Below are positions 37,673 to 48,938 of a stretch of DNA of 64,000 bases, one piece after another. Both the position numbers and the translations under genes were made by a program. The DNA is from Melastoma dodecandrum (lineage: Eukaryota; Streptophyta; Magnoliopsida; Myrtales; Melastomataceae). The notes below the pieces were generated by a model. It did no database searches. It saw only the letters and a list, made by a program, of their open reading frames with translations, and was not told where the DNA came from. Numbering within the stretch: the stretch's first letter is position 1; every line of letters starts with the position of its first letter. Location: positions 1-64,000 of the forward strand of contig JARUPY010000564.1 of assembly GCA_029817715.1 (NCBI GenBank), in the 5' to 3' direction.

Positions 37673-39052
37673 TCAAGAGACGCTGATTATGCTACTATTG
37701 CCGTCCCCATTGCTGAAGCTAGTAGGCATCGTGTGGAATGCCGACGATGGTCTCCTTGATGACTCAAGGGATGATGACGGCGAAGCCAAGGATAGGTTGA
37801 GATCAAACAGTGGTGAAGCTGAAATGCCAGGTAAAGGAATTATCGGGATAGGACGGATGACGGTAGTTGGCGCGACAACGTTTACGGACTCCACTGCCTG
37901 CTTGAGATTTGGACTGGGGAAGGATTTTGTCAGAGGTACAGTTAAAATGACAGGAGGGATTGCAGCTGCTGCTGTCGCCGTGGTGGGCAGGGGAACCATT
38001 TCGGAGAGTGATGCTGGCTTGTCCAGGTTTGGAGACTGCTCTTCCTCCATTGCAGCAACCTTGTTAAAGAAAGAATAAAACATATGAGAAAAATGGATTA
38101 ACAATAAACGCGTTGCAAATTTGCCAGGAACAGGACAGTCGATAATAAAATTATGGAAAAAGGACGCTAGTAGGTTGTGGGATGTAGGCGGTTCCTTCTC
38201 CATTTTTAAACTTACCTCCGAGCCCATCACTCAAGGCAAGACACCACAGAAAGTCAACTTCACCATTACCCAGAAACCCAATCCCATAAGAGAGATAATA
38301 TGGTTCGGACACTTGCACGTGCCCTCTGCAATAAACAATATTTTTTTCTTCTTCCTCTTCCTCTTTTTTGCGATCAATTCAAGAGTTAACAAGACAAAGG
38401 GGATTTAACGGGATCAAGTAATCACGAGGCACAGGGGTGAAAACATACTGAATCTGCGGTGATGTCGAAGAGGCTGGAGCGGCGGCGACGGCGGCTGAGG
38501 TTGGTGCGGCGGAGGAAGTGCTTCTGGGCATGGCTGGCGACCTGGGTAGGAGTCCTGGTCTTGACGAAGTTCTTGGAAATACCCCTCCAGTCGCCCTTGC
38601 CTACTTTCTGAAGACCCAGGAGGAACAGCTTGTGCTCATCCTCTGTCCACGGGACCCCTGTAATCCAACAAGCAAACACATCCGAGACAAACTCTCCTCA
38701 TCCCATCACAACCTTCGGAAAAATCAAAAGAATCCCAGAAGCAGCACCCCCAGCCCCCCAACTACCTACCTCTTTTCCTCTCACGAGTCCCCTGGCTGTT
38801 ACAGCGAGGAACAACCTCGTCGGCGGACCCATAGCCGCTGCCGGCCGCCTTGTTGGTCTCGCAGCTCGCGGGGAGGTCACCCTCCACGGGATGATCTTCG
38901 TGGGGCTGCTCGTACTCCGACAGGTTGTTAAGACTGACGCACTTCCTCATGGGGTCGGCGACAACCACCCTGACCCCGAACAGCACAATCTCCTCACCAC
39001 CGCCACCAACAAACACGTCGGCGCTAGAATTGGGCATCGTCGGGGGATCCAT
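37673..39052 (-). CDS. One-repeat MYB transcription factor (SHAQK type)
   Basis: Three exons (38770-39052, 38449-38657, 37673-38059) encode 292 residues. The N-terminal block [20 protein letters not shown], the single MYB repeat ([20 protein letters not shown] to [15 protein letters not shown]) and the following [10 protein letters not shown] match the plant group that includes Arabidopsis At1g74840 and potato MYB1R-1. The third helix has SHAQKHF, where most relatives have SHAQKYF. The C-terminal LFDLNLSL fits an EAR repression motif, so it may act as a repressor. Relatives bind I-box or GATAA-type sites and act in light, sugar and stress responses. It is nuclear by inference. The start at 39052 (MDPPTMPN) is the best ATG in frame before the conserved block. 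Confidence 0.92.
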
Positions 39053-39864
39053 CGGTAGAAGAAGAGGAGAGGGGGGAATCAACCACCTCAAAGATCGGAG
39101 CTTCAGGGAGGGAATATTGGGATGTGGGTGGGGGTAATATGTCCTTACAGTAGTTGAGTTGAGTGGGAGGGAGATGGGAAGCGTGGAGGACGGCTTCCTT
39201 GTCTATATATACATAAGAAATTCGGCATAAATTATTATTATTATTGAGAAGAACTCTCTCTCACTTGGGATTTAATTAATTAATGATATAAAAGAATATC
39301 TCCATGGTCAGGCCAAATATGGTAAATTCTTCAATTTTAAATCTTTTTGTTTGTTGTGAAATTTATCGTGATTGGGGGTGGTGTGGCCAATCAAATTGAA
39401 TGGATGAATCGTTTGACATTGCCTTTTTCTTTTTTTTTTTTTACACCCCCCGATTATTTTAAATTCATATCGTACGTACGATAAAGATAATAGAGTTGGG
39501 GTGAAATGAGTGGGGACCAATGAATATTTAATAAATATTTTGTCTTTATTTTTTTTAATACAAAGAGACATTCCTTCCATTTGACCTAAATAAAGAGTAG
39601 TCCTTTACTTGTGGGTTATACACTAGGCAAGGAGACGGATTCGTGCTAAAGTTTCGGATAACAATTTATAAAGCAAACCATGGGGGCCCATTCTATTGAA
39701 AATTCAGAGGATACGGACTAGGCCCAGGACCAGGCCCGGTCCAACCATCAACAAATTCACTACAAGGGCTAATATTATTATTTAAAATAAAATAAAATTT
39801 GGGCAGCCTGAGAAAGGCAAAGGCAAACACGGAAGTCGGTAAGGTAAGACGAGTGTAAAAATCG
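39053..39864. other. Divergent spacer between MYB and small TM protein gene
   Basis: AT-rich, with (TTA)n at about 39231-39245 and oligo-T runs. It should hold both promoters. No further gene was recognised. Confidence 0.45.
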
Positions 39865-40140
39865 ATGGGGATGGTGAGGAAGGCCGGGGATTTGGGATTC
39901 AAGGCATTGACGGCAGGCCTGGGAGTGGCAACCCTCTACCTGGCAGCTACTTTCTCCGTCAACGTTTACCGGGGACTCTCCTGGCACAACTCTCAATCGG
40001 TAGGTAACCCCCACCCGCACCAATTTCCCCTTGGCCATGTTTTCTAGGGTTTTTTTTTTTTGGAGTAAAGAATCCCCCCCTCCCCCTGTCTCCTGCAGAA
40101 AATCGACAAGCAAGAATCAATCGACGACCAGGCTTCTTGA
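39865..40140 (+). CDS. Small single-TM protein, unrecognised
   Basis: Two exons (39865-39999, 40099-40140) encode 58 residues; a second ATG lies at 39871. The order is a short basic start (MGMVRKAGDLGFKAL), one hydrophobic segment (about residues 16-33, TAGLGVATLYLAATFSVNVY) and a polar tail (LSWHNSQS then KIDKQESIDDQAS). Donor and acceptor are consensus, and the exons are in phase. The pattern resembles small plant proteins of mitochondrial or ER membranes, but I do not recognise the family. It converges on the formin gene, with 318 bp between the stops. Confidence 0.6.
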
Positions 40141-40458
40141 TTTTTTTTCCTTCTAACCGGGTGCTCTGCGGCAGCCTTCTGTTTTTTTGCCGATTTATAG
40201 GGTTCTGGGAACCAAAGCAGTTTTTTTTTTTGGTCATGAATGTGTGTGTTGTGTAATTCTTTTTACTTAGATTGTAGCTGTGAAATAACCCCAACTGGAG
40301 GATGATGAGGAGCTTTTTATGTGTCCCGTTTCTGGGTGAGTTGATTAGCAACCTGCCTGTGTGATCCATTGCCTCTTCTTTACCACAACTGGAATTGCAA
40401 ATTACAGCCCTCTCTGATCTTCCTCCATCCCTCTGAATTTTCGTAAATCCACCTAATC
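40141..40458. other. Convergent spacer: two 3' UTRs
   Basis: This lies between the stop codons of the small TM gene and the formin gene. T-rich, with no gene. Confidence 0.5.
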
Positions 40459-42784
40459 CTACTGGAAGTCGCCTTCCGAATCGCTAGACATTGGCGACCT
40501 CCGGAACTCCATTACGAAATTGTAAGGCAGGTTCGGGAATTTCAGTGGACCCTTTGGAGGAGGCGACTGAGCCCCCGTGGTGGCCGCCCCTGTGGAGCTC
40601 TCCTTCTGTAGCTTCTGACTGATGTCTGCCCTTACCTTGTCGACCATGTCCAGGAAATCTTTAACCAGGACGAACAATTGTAGCGGATGCGCCGCCTTGT
40701 CCTTTGAGGCTCCCACTAGATAGTAGTCGGCTGTCCGGTTAACTAGCTCCATCACCTTCCTTTGCTCCTCCTTCACTGCTTCGAGCTCTTTGTCGCAGCT
40801 CCCGAGAAATTCCCGCATCTCCTTTTCGAACCTGTGTTCCTTGTCATGGTCGCAGCTTGTGATGAGCCGCCGGATATCCGCGACACAACTGGAGAGCATG
40901 GCGAACGTCCCTTGCAGACCTTCGTAATCGGCTGTGGCCGCTTTCTTGACGTTGGAAAGGTCACGATTCAGGTTTTCTAATTCTTGCAACCCCAATTGGA
41001 GATGCTCGCTGTTGTTCCCCTGGCCGGCGCTTCCAGCGAAAGCATGGGGGTTCTTGTTCAGGCGACTTCTTCCTTCCGATCGAGTGACTTGTTCCACGAT
41101 GAAATGGACTAGAGTGGTCTTTCCATTCGTGCTTTTGATGTCGGAAAGCTTTCTGAGGGCGCTTAGGTCGAATGCCTGCGCATTGCCCCTGGCCGTCCCT
41201 GCATTCATTCGGTTTCCTGCCTTGAGAACGGCTTCCAGAAGCTTGAAGAAAAGGCCACGAGTCCTCAGCTCACGGCACCCCAGTTCAAGCGTGCGTAACG
41301 AGTCCCTCAGTTGGGAAATTTCCGATTCATAGTTCACTCTGAAAAGCATCGCGCTTAGTCGAGTGAAGGCCGTGGGGACGGCTTTGAGGAGGTGATAGAG
41401 AAAGTACTCTGCATCCGCTAGTCTTGCCTGGTTTCCGTCGAAACTTAGAATTTTAGCCACCTCTTCTTTGGATGGGGCAATTGTATTGAGCTTCTCGAGC
41501 ACATCCGTCCCTAGCCCGTTTCCGTCGACGAGTGCTTCAATGATTTCCTTCCGGGACATGGCCAAGGACTTCAGCACTATTGCTGTATTCTGGGATTTTC
41601 GGGGATCCAGGATGAAGATCTTGGCTGGCGGTACAGAGCTAAACCTGCTCAACTTTGATGAGATCATTGGCATGACATCTTCGTGTGATTTGGGTTTGTC
41701 GATTTTGTACCCAAAGAGCGACTCCATCAGTTCGTCATCGAACCTAACAAGAAAAGGAAGATGATGAGGAAGACCACTAGGGTTCAGGCTCGAAGTTATA
41801 TCACTCAGTATCTTACCGAAGTGACCCGTCGACGATTTCGTTCCAAACTACCGAATGATCGGCATTTGCTACGACCTTGTCCCAATGCAATGGTTTGAGC
41901 TTCACAGGACCTTTTACATCCCTGCTCGAGCCGTCATCCATCGAATCGCTCGTTCCGGTCCTGGTTGATCCTCCTCCTCTTAACCCTGTCGGAGGTTTTA
42001 TTGATGAAACAGTGAGGCCAGCGGCGGATGGCGGGTGTGGTGTGTTTGACAACGGGTGATTTGCTCTTCTCGATGGCCTTGCTGGTTTGTTCGGTAACTG
42101 TGGTGGAGGCAGCGGGATTGCTCTCAGATGAGATGTTCCACCTGGTCGTGTAGATTTCAACGGTGGCGGGGGCGGTGGCGGTGGCGGGTACGGGGGAGAT
42201 GTTGGTGGCTGTGAAGGCCGTGTCACGATTGGAATTTGCGGCACCATATTCGGTGCTATGCTCTGCGAGCATATCTCCGAAGTTGGTTTCGTTGGAATCA
42301 CCGAAGAACGCTTATCAGGTACCGACACCGAAACCGTCTTTTCCATGGACGAGGGCCGCTCATGACCATGCGGCAAAATTGGCCACGATTCTCCGTCTCT
42401 GGTCGTCCTTCCATGATCCACTTGGACATCCACCCTCTTCTCTTCCTCCCGGCCGTAGCTGGGATTGAAGATCACCTTGGGGAAGGAACTCCTAGCAGGG
42501 GGCCTCCCATCGTCCAGTTTCCTCACGTAAATAACGTCGGGCCCGGACTCGTCAACGACCAAACCCTTGACATGCATCGCAAGCCTACCGAGCTCGTCGT
42601 TGGGATCGGCGTCCTCTCTGCGGAAACTGGTACTCTTGGCGCCACCTCTTCTCCATGTTCTCCGGGAAGAAGAAAACTTGCGACAGACCCAAAAGAGAGC
42701 GGCGGAGATGAGCAAGGTGGCGGCGGCAGTTCCGATGACGGCGGTAAGGATGGAGCGAGAGGAGGCCACGGTGGGGGAAGACAT
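40459..42784 (-). CDS. Group I formin (FH2 domain), membrane-anchored
   Basis: Two exons (41817-42784, 40459-41743) encode about 750 residues. A single membrane segment sits near the start (about residues 13-34, ILTAVIGTAAATLLISAALF) and is followed by a basic stop-transfer stretch (CRKFSSSRRTWRR). A proline-rich FH1 region lies at about residues 190-215 (SPPYPPPPPPPPP). The FH2 domain starts GPVKLKPLHWDKV and contains FGYK, LDPRKSQNTAIVLKSL, LFFKLLEAVLKAGNRMNAGT, FDLSALRKLSDIKS and LVHFIVEQV. Such formins nucleate actin filaments at the plasma membrane. Typical members have a signal peptide and an extracellular Pro-rich part before the TM. Here only about a dozen residues precede it, so an upstream exon may be missing. 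Confidence 0.92.
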
Positions 42785-44022
42785 GGGTTTGGTTGGTCGT
42801 AGTAATAAATGTTGAGGGTGTTGATGTTGTTTGGGACGCTGTCTTTTTTATCCTTCCGTTGTAATAAAAATGAAAAAATAAAAATAAAACTGAGGACTTG
42901 TACCTGATTAATCAAATTTAAGTAAATAATATTTCGAAATCAGAGTTTAACCATTATTAAGAAAATCACTAAGATTTTTTATTTCACTCGAAATCGTCAA
43001 TTCTATTTTATGATAAGACAAAAAATCAGAGTTACGGTATTCAAGAAAATTTAAAAATTACTAATATTTTCGACTCGGGGGTTGTAATTTGTCGGGTCAC
43101 TGTTATCGACACTTACAATGAATTGTAATGTCAATTTTGTCTTTTTTTCTGGTGTTGTGATTAAGGGAGGGGGGTCCACTTAAAATTCTTAGTTTGTTTC
43201 ATTTTTATTTTAATTGGCCGTCCACCCATTAAATTTTGTTTTTTTTTTTAAATATTAATTATCAAACGTGATCACAACCCACAAAGGAGGAGTGCGTCGT
43301 ATACGGTTAGTTGGTCAAACCGACGGTACTTTCCTGAGGGTCATTTGGACAAAACCTTTGTGGCAGCAAAGGTTTAGTAGCCAGTAGTAGTCCTCCTCCT
43401 TTGTTCTTTCCCTTGCAGCCTTTATTTTGTGACGCAATGCCAACTGGCACTGCCTTACTTGTTCCAACTTTTATTGCTTTTAGCTTTAGAGTGGGGGATG
43501 AATGTGTGGATTCATTCACCCATTTGGAACATGGTAAGGCGATTGGTGGGCGGTTTTCTTTGCTTTAATAATAACAATAATGATGATGATGATGATGGAG
43601 ATGTTTCTGGTGATTTTAGGCAAAATATTAATAGATTGGGAGGTCCCAAAAGGAAGGAAGCAAAAAAGACTGCAAGCAAAACCTTTGCCTTCTTAACTAT
43701 AAGATTTGGAGAGATAGGGAGGTTGGGGGGGGGGGGGGGGGGGCATTCAATAACTCACATCTAATAAAGAAAGTGGACCCAAACAACCCTTTTTTTTTTT
43801 GTTAGTTCGGTTCAATAAATCTAACCTTACCCCACCCACACCCAAATATTCATTGTTCGGTCCAAATATTGTCCTAAAACAGGACGGTGGGCTTCGTATG
43901 GGCTTGGTCTTGGGCTTTGGAGGATAGGCCCATGAAAGCTCGACTGATGGGCCAAATATGTACAGAGGAATAATGACATTGAGCCACGGTGGCCCGCGTA
44001 CAGATAGGAAGGCGGCTGGCTT
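42785..44022. other. Spacer between formin and response regulator
   Basis: AT-rich, with a 19-base G run at 43725-43743 and (GAT)n at about 43580-43597. No gene was recognised. Confidence 0.5.
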
Positions 44023-45054
44023 TTAGTCCCTGCTCATGACCACCTTCAACCTCTTCGGGGATATCACCGCCACCCCTGCCGTCGACGGTCGTGATTCCCT
44101 CGGTGGATCCCTTTGATGTTTCCCCAATGGGAGTTCAGTGCGAAGAGAGTCCCCATCCTCGACTCGCTGTCTCTTGTTTCCTATTGCTGGTGCAGTTTGG
44201 TCGCAGCATGCTTCTCCTCCGCCTCTGATTATGAAATCTCGCAAACGTTTCACGTCGTCGTAACGAACCGGCTTCGACAGGAACTCCTCCGCGCCCTCCT
44301 CTAGACACCTAAAAGGGGAGAGTCGCCTGATTATTTGGTCGGAAAAGGAAGACCTTCCAGATTGTTAGCCGACCGTTGGGAGCAGGGGAATCACCTGTTG
44401 ATGCGAGGGAGGACTCTCTCCGATGACATGATCACTACTGGAGTCTCGCGAAAAGCCGCCGATTCCTGTCGGGAGGCAGAAAACAACTTCACTCAGAGAC
44501 CATCGGAGAAATACTGCTGCAGGAGCAGAGATATTCAGGAGTCATTTCCCAGTAGTGTGTGACCTTGATCCTCTTGAGGAGTTCGTATCCGGTCATGCCG
44601 GGCATCGAGTAATCGGTCATGATCAGGTTGATCTTAAGTTCCTGGATCACCCCAGGAATCAACGATCAGCAGCAATCCAAAACAACCAAACCACCCTTAA
44701 AACGTCAACCGATGGGCACGGCGGGGCAAAGCAGGACATGCTTGCTTACATCAATGAAAGCATCGGCGCCGCCCTTCTTACCCACCTCCTCCTCGCCAGC
44801 ATCATCCAAACCCAAGAACTGGAGTGCCCTCCTCGCACTATCCACAGCCGTAACTGCAAACCCCAACAAAACCATCCATTTAGAAAAAGGCAAACAATCA
44901 GAAGTTCTCGAAGATGAACAATACAAAAACCCGCACCTTTACAGGAGAGGCGCTTCAGGAGCTTCTCGATGACCTTCCTATCAACAAGGCTATCGTCCAC
45001 AGCCAGGACGTGAAGCTCCTCAGGGAAACCGCCCCTCAGAACCTCTCCTGCCAT
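44023..45054 (-). CDS. Type-A cytokinin response regulator
   Basis: Five exons (44937-45054, 44750-44853, 44564-44641, 44395-44465, 44023-44308) encode 218 residues. Receiver-domain landmarks are all present: the acidic pair in HVLAVDDSLVDRKVIEKLL, the phospho-acceptor Asp in LIMTDYSMPGMTGYELLKRI, PVVIMSSE and the Lys in EEFLSKPVRYDDV. There is no GARP/Myb DNA-binding domain, only a basic/acidic tail (GNKRQRVEDGD...VISPKRLKVV). This is the type-A ARR layout. The proteins are phosphorylated through histidine phosphotransfer proteins and damp cytokinin signalling. A leading segment before the receiver (MAGEVLRGGFPEEL) is typical. Confidence 0.92.
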
Positions 45055-45972
45055 AGCAATTCCCCCTCCCTCTTATCTCTAATATAAATGCAGGGCAGGT
45101 GGAGGAGGGGGGGAGGGGGGGGGGACAGGATGAAGGGTTTTATAGGAAAAGATAGAATGGTGGTGGAAGAAGAAAGAAGAAGGGGAAAGATTTGGTCGTG
45201 ATTCGAGAGAGAGTGTGAGAAAGCAGAAGATCTTACGGAATCCAACTGTTGTTTTTGTACTGTTAAATCTTATGTACTGTTTTTCCTACATGTTTTTCTT
45301 TATATTATTTTTTTTTTGCATAAAACAAACCAAAGGAGAAGAAAACGTAAAAACTTTATAAGGTTGTGGGGATGTTAACTCCTTTCGGTTGATTTAAAAA
45401 AAATTATTGTGAAATACTGAGAGTGTCAAAATTGATTTTAGGGGTAATAAGCAAAATTTGTCAATGTTATACTTTGGACCGGACAAGATGACTTGTTACA
45501 TTAAAGTTGCTATTGAATAAAAATAAAAAAAGTTTGTCTATGGGGTTGCTTATGTTCCAAAGGACTTCTTTTTACCGCTTTGACTTTAAAAGATTTTTTT
45601 TTTTCTAAACGTTGAAAGTTCCTATTTAAGTAAGGAATACGTAGTTAGTACTTTTAATTCATCGATAAAACTTTATTTTTTTCTAAAGTGGTGAAAATAT
45701 ACTTTAAACATTAACATTCGATTACGTATTTCATAATTATTTAAAAAAAAAACTAACCATGTTAATGTTAATGGAAATTTAGGACAACCTTAAATTGTTG
45801 GGGGATGGGGGGGATGTTTAGACAGGGATTGGATTGAACAATGGATGGAATCTGATCTTTTTCCTTTCTACTTTTTTTTCTGACGGGGGAGGGTGAAACT
45901 GTACGAAGATTGCAGCATCGAAACTTATCTTCAAAAAGGTGGTGGTGGTGGGCGTGTAATCTATCTTTCATA
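45055..45972. other. AT-rich spacer
   Basis: Response-regulator promoter (with G runs near 45107-45125) followed by AT-rich sequence. No gene was recognised. Confidence 0.45.
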
Positions 45973-46546
45973 TTTGATAAAGGTAAAATATACGTTTATG
46001 ATGACAATTTTGAGTCAACTTTTTGTCTTGTCATTAACTTAGTTTGTTATATAATTTTGTCATCAACTTTTATTTTTATTTTGATTTTGGCTAATTATGA
46101 ATTTCTTCAAGCGAAAGCCAAACAAAACCTTAATATAGTCAGATCCGTGTACTATAATAATAGAGTTTCGACCTCCCATTCATTCGTCTCATAATCCACT
46201 TTATCCGTACAAGTCACCCCCTAATAGAACATCATCCGATCTTCATCGATTTTTCATATTTTTTGACAATATTAGTAACTATCGTTAACTTCGTCTTTCA
46301 ATTTACTTGATTTGTCCATCAAAATTTTATAATAAAAAAACAAATGAAAGGTTTTCAATATATTTTTAAATTTTTTTTTTTAATCGATAAATGAAAATTA
46401 TCTATTAAGGTTTGTTTGACTTACGCCCGATAAAATTTAAAATTGATATAAAAGTTGATGACAAAATTATATAATAAACTAAGTTAACGACAAAACAGAA
46501 AGTTGACTAAAACTTGATGTAATGAAATTTTGTCTTTTATCTCAAA
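45973..46546. mobile_element. MITE with long terminal inverted repeats
   Basis: The left arm (45973-46135) and the reverse complement of the right arm (46402-46546) align over about 145-160 bp. Shared stretches include AACTTAGTTTGTTATATAAT against AACTTAGTTTATTATATAAT, then TTTTGTCATCAACTTTT and, inward, CAAACAAA(A)CCTTAATA. The interior is only about 265 bp and has no coding frame. Size and structure fit a non-autonomous DNA transposon. The superfamily is not decided, because no clean target duplication was seen. Confidence 0.75.
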
Positions 46547-47057
46547 GAAGGGGGTGAGACTTACCAAATCTTTGGCCCTTCTTTTCAGGGGGGAGAGCAG
46601 AGCACCGACCGAATCCCTCCTCCTCCTCTTATTACTACTTTCTAACATGGGTTTAGACTTACAAAAGAGAAAGGGTTTTGGTTATATTACCAATTAATAA
46701 GCCCAGCCAGACCAGAGCTTAAACAAGCAATATTTTATTAGTTAAAATGGTGGGATATTTAGGAATCATCCCACTCTCTCCCCTACTTCTCTCTTCAATT
46801 TATTTCTGATCGATTGACTGACTCGAGACGGGAGAAACGCAGATCAGATCAAAAGTATTATGTGAATGAACAGAGACAAAAAAATCTTCCAGGAGGAGAA
46901 AAAGAGGTGGGTGGGGAGATCGCGTTTGCGTAATCTCGGGATTAAAAAAGTCGTTTCCTAATTTTTGACCATCACTCTGTCTTTTCCTTTCCCCTCCTTT
47001 GATTAATCAACGTCCACAAGATTGACCGACTACATCGCCATTGCAGTGGGCGGAAAC
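46547..47057. other. Spacer between MITE and hAT element
   Basis: No gene was recognised. I searched it for the missing last exon of the ccdA gene and found none. Confidence 0.4.
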
Positions 47058-48846
47058 TAGAGGTGGCAAACGAGCGAGCCGAGCTGAGCCGAGCCGAGCC
47101 GATCAAGGCCTGGCTCATCGAGCCTGTCGAGCTTAGCGAGCCGAGCTCCACGAGCCTAACGAGTCGAGCCTAACGAGCCAATCCGAAATTTTTTTTAACC
47201 CGAGAAGGGTCGCGAGCCAGCTAGATGGGCTCGTAACGATGTTGTTGTTTCACATTTTTAAAAACTATTTTCAATTAAATACTACATACGATTCTCTTTT
47301 TCATATGCGATGTGTTTGTCATATTTTAAATTTAGTTGTTAAAGATGGTATGACATTTGTTGCACCTCACATTGAATCAATTAGGACAGCAATTTCTTAT
47401 ATAATTGGGTCTAATTCCAGGCAACAAGAATATAGAGATTATTGTAAAGCTGCTCAACTAAAACCACGAAAATTAAAAACCGATGTAGAAAACAGATGGA
47501 ATTCGACTTATTTAATGTTAGAAAATGCCCGACCATATTGGCAGATTATTTGTGCTTATATTAATGAGAAAACATCAAATATTAACCTTGATAAATCTAT
47601 TTGCGATGTAGCTAATATATTTCTTGACTTTTTAAAACCGTTTTATGATGCTACAAATGAATGCTCGGGAGTTTATTATCCCACTTCTCATCTTGTTCTC
47701 CCAATTTTTATAAACTTAACTAGTAATTTTGCAAGATATCGACAAATAGAAGAATTTAGAGAAATACTTAATAAAATGGAAACAAAATTTAAAAAATATT
47801 GGCTTGATATTCCTTCTATTTTTTGTTATGCATGCATTATGGATCCTAGATATAAATTAAGAGGAGTATGTCTTATGGTTAATAAAATTTCTCACAATTT
47901 ACAAACTACTCCTAAAGTTTCTGATGATGAAATAACTAATGGTATTGCCAGTTTATTTTCTTCTTATGAATCTAAATATTCTGATGTTTCTCGTTTACAT
48001 GTTGGTGTTTCATCACATGCTAGTTCAAGCAGTGGAGGTGGAAATATTGTGCATTCACAATTTGGTATTGAAGATATTTGGAGTCAACTAGAAACAGATG
48101 TTCACTCTAGTTCTATGAGAAATGAACTAGACATTTATTTTGACACTCGATATCACTTTTCACGCGAACAAAACTTTGATATTTTAGATTGGTGGAAAAC
48201 ATTTTCCACCACTTATCCTATTCTTTCTATAATGGCACGTGATCTACTAACACCTCCGGTCTCTACCGTAGCATCGGAGTCTGCTTTTAGTGCAGGTGGA
48301 CGTGTGTACGATGAACGCCGAGGACGACTAGCACCCGATCTCGTGGAAGCTCTCATTTGCATGAAAGATTGGAACAACGCCATTACGAGAAACCAACAAC
48401 GAGCGGACGAAATACTTGAAGTATTTAAAAATTTGGATGTTGAAGATTAACATTGTAACTTTTTTGACATTTTGTACATGATTGACAATTACATGGGTGC
48501 CAACCTAGTTGGGATGTATGTAATTTGTAGTGATACAAATGTCAAATTATTAGTTGTATACTTAAATTTTTTTTTTGGCTAAAAATTTGCATGTAATATA
48601 CAATTTATAAAATTAATTTCATAATTATTATTTTTATAAAAAATAATTTTATTTGTGTCTGTTGAGCTCGTTAGGCTCGGCTCGACTCGGCTCGTTCGGC
48701 TCGTGGCTCACGAGCCTTCTCGGGTTAAAAAAAATTTCGGATTGGCTCGTTAGGCTCGTTGAGCTCGGCTCGCTAAGCTCGACAGGCTCGATGAGCCAGG
48801 CCTTGATAGGCTCGGCTCGGCTCGGCTCGCTCGTTTGCCACCTCTA
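47058..48846 (+). mobile_element. hAT-family DNA transposon with subterminal GAGCC repeats
   Basis: The ends TAGAGGTGGCAAACGAGC (47058) and its exact complement (48846) open inverted repeats of roughly 160 bp. The repeats are packed with GAGCCGAGC-type 5-mers and include the shared AATCCGAAATTTTTTTTAAC block. The interior holds a hAT transposase frame. The 8-bp flanks GCGGAAAC and CCCCACTA do not match, so the target duplication is missing: either the insertion is old or a flank has been rearranged. Confidence 0.88.
47239..48450 (+). CDS. hAT transposase, N-terminally truncated (RICESLEEPER-like)
   Basis: One open frame of 403 residues starts in mid-protein. HMRCVCHILNLVVKDG near the N-terminus is the central block of plant hAT transposases, and DVENRWNSTYLMLENA, HLVLPIFINL and the MDPRYK block follow. 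The C-terminal hAT dimerisation domain is complete (FDILDWWKTFSTTYPILSIM, ASESAFSAGGRV, RLAPDLVEALICMKDW). Full-length relatives have some 650-700 residues with a BED zinc finger and the first catalytic Asp upstream. Both are missing, so the product cannot be an active transposase alone. The frame is otherwise free of stops, which suggests a recent deletion, or retention as a domesticated or repressor-like fragment. Codon use is AT-rich. Confidence 0.88.
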   Translation: MLLFHIFKNYFQLNTTYDSLFHMRCVCHILNLVVKDGMTFVAPHIESIRTAISYIIGSNSRQQEYRDYCKAAQLKPRKLKTDVENRWNSTYLMLENARPYWQIICAYINEKTSNINLDKSICDVANIFLDFLKPFYDATNECSGVYYPTSHLVLPIFINLTSNFARYRQIEEFREILNKMETKFKKYWLDIPSIFCYACIMDPRYKLRGVCLMVNKISHNLQTTPKVSDDEITNGIASLFSSYESKYSDVSRLHVGVSSHASSSSGGGNIVHSQFGIEDIWSQLETDVHSSSMRNELDIYFDTRYHFSREQNFDILDWWKTFSTTYPILSIMARDLLTPPVSTVASESAFSAGGRVYDERRGRLAPDLVEALICMKDWNNAITRNQQRADEILEVFKNLDVED

Positions 48847-48938
48847 CCCCACTATATCCATATTCCCCATGTCAAAAAGAAAGAAGGGAGGATGGCAACC
48901 AAGCAGCCCCCCAAAAAAATTATGATTCAAACTCTTAC

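Noticed and set aside
42236..42802. Plus-strand open frame opposite the formin first exon
   Set aside because: It is an antisense shadow of a GC-rich, proline-rich coding exon and has no family features.
47050..48854. 8-bp target duplication of the hAT element
   Set aside because: The flanks GCGGAAAC and CCCCACTA do not match.
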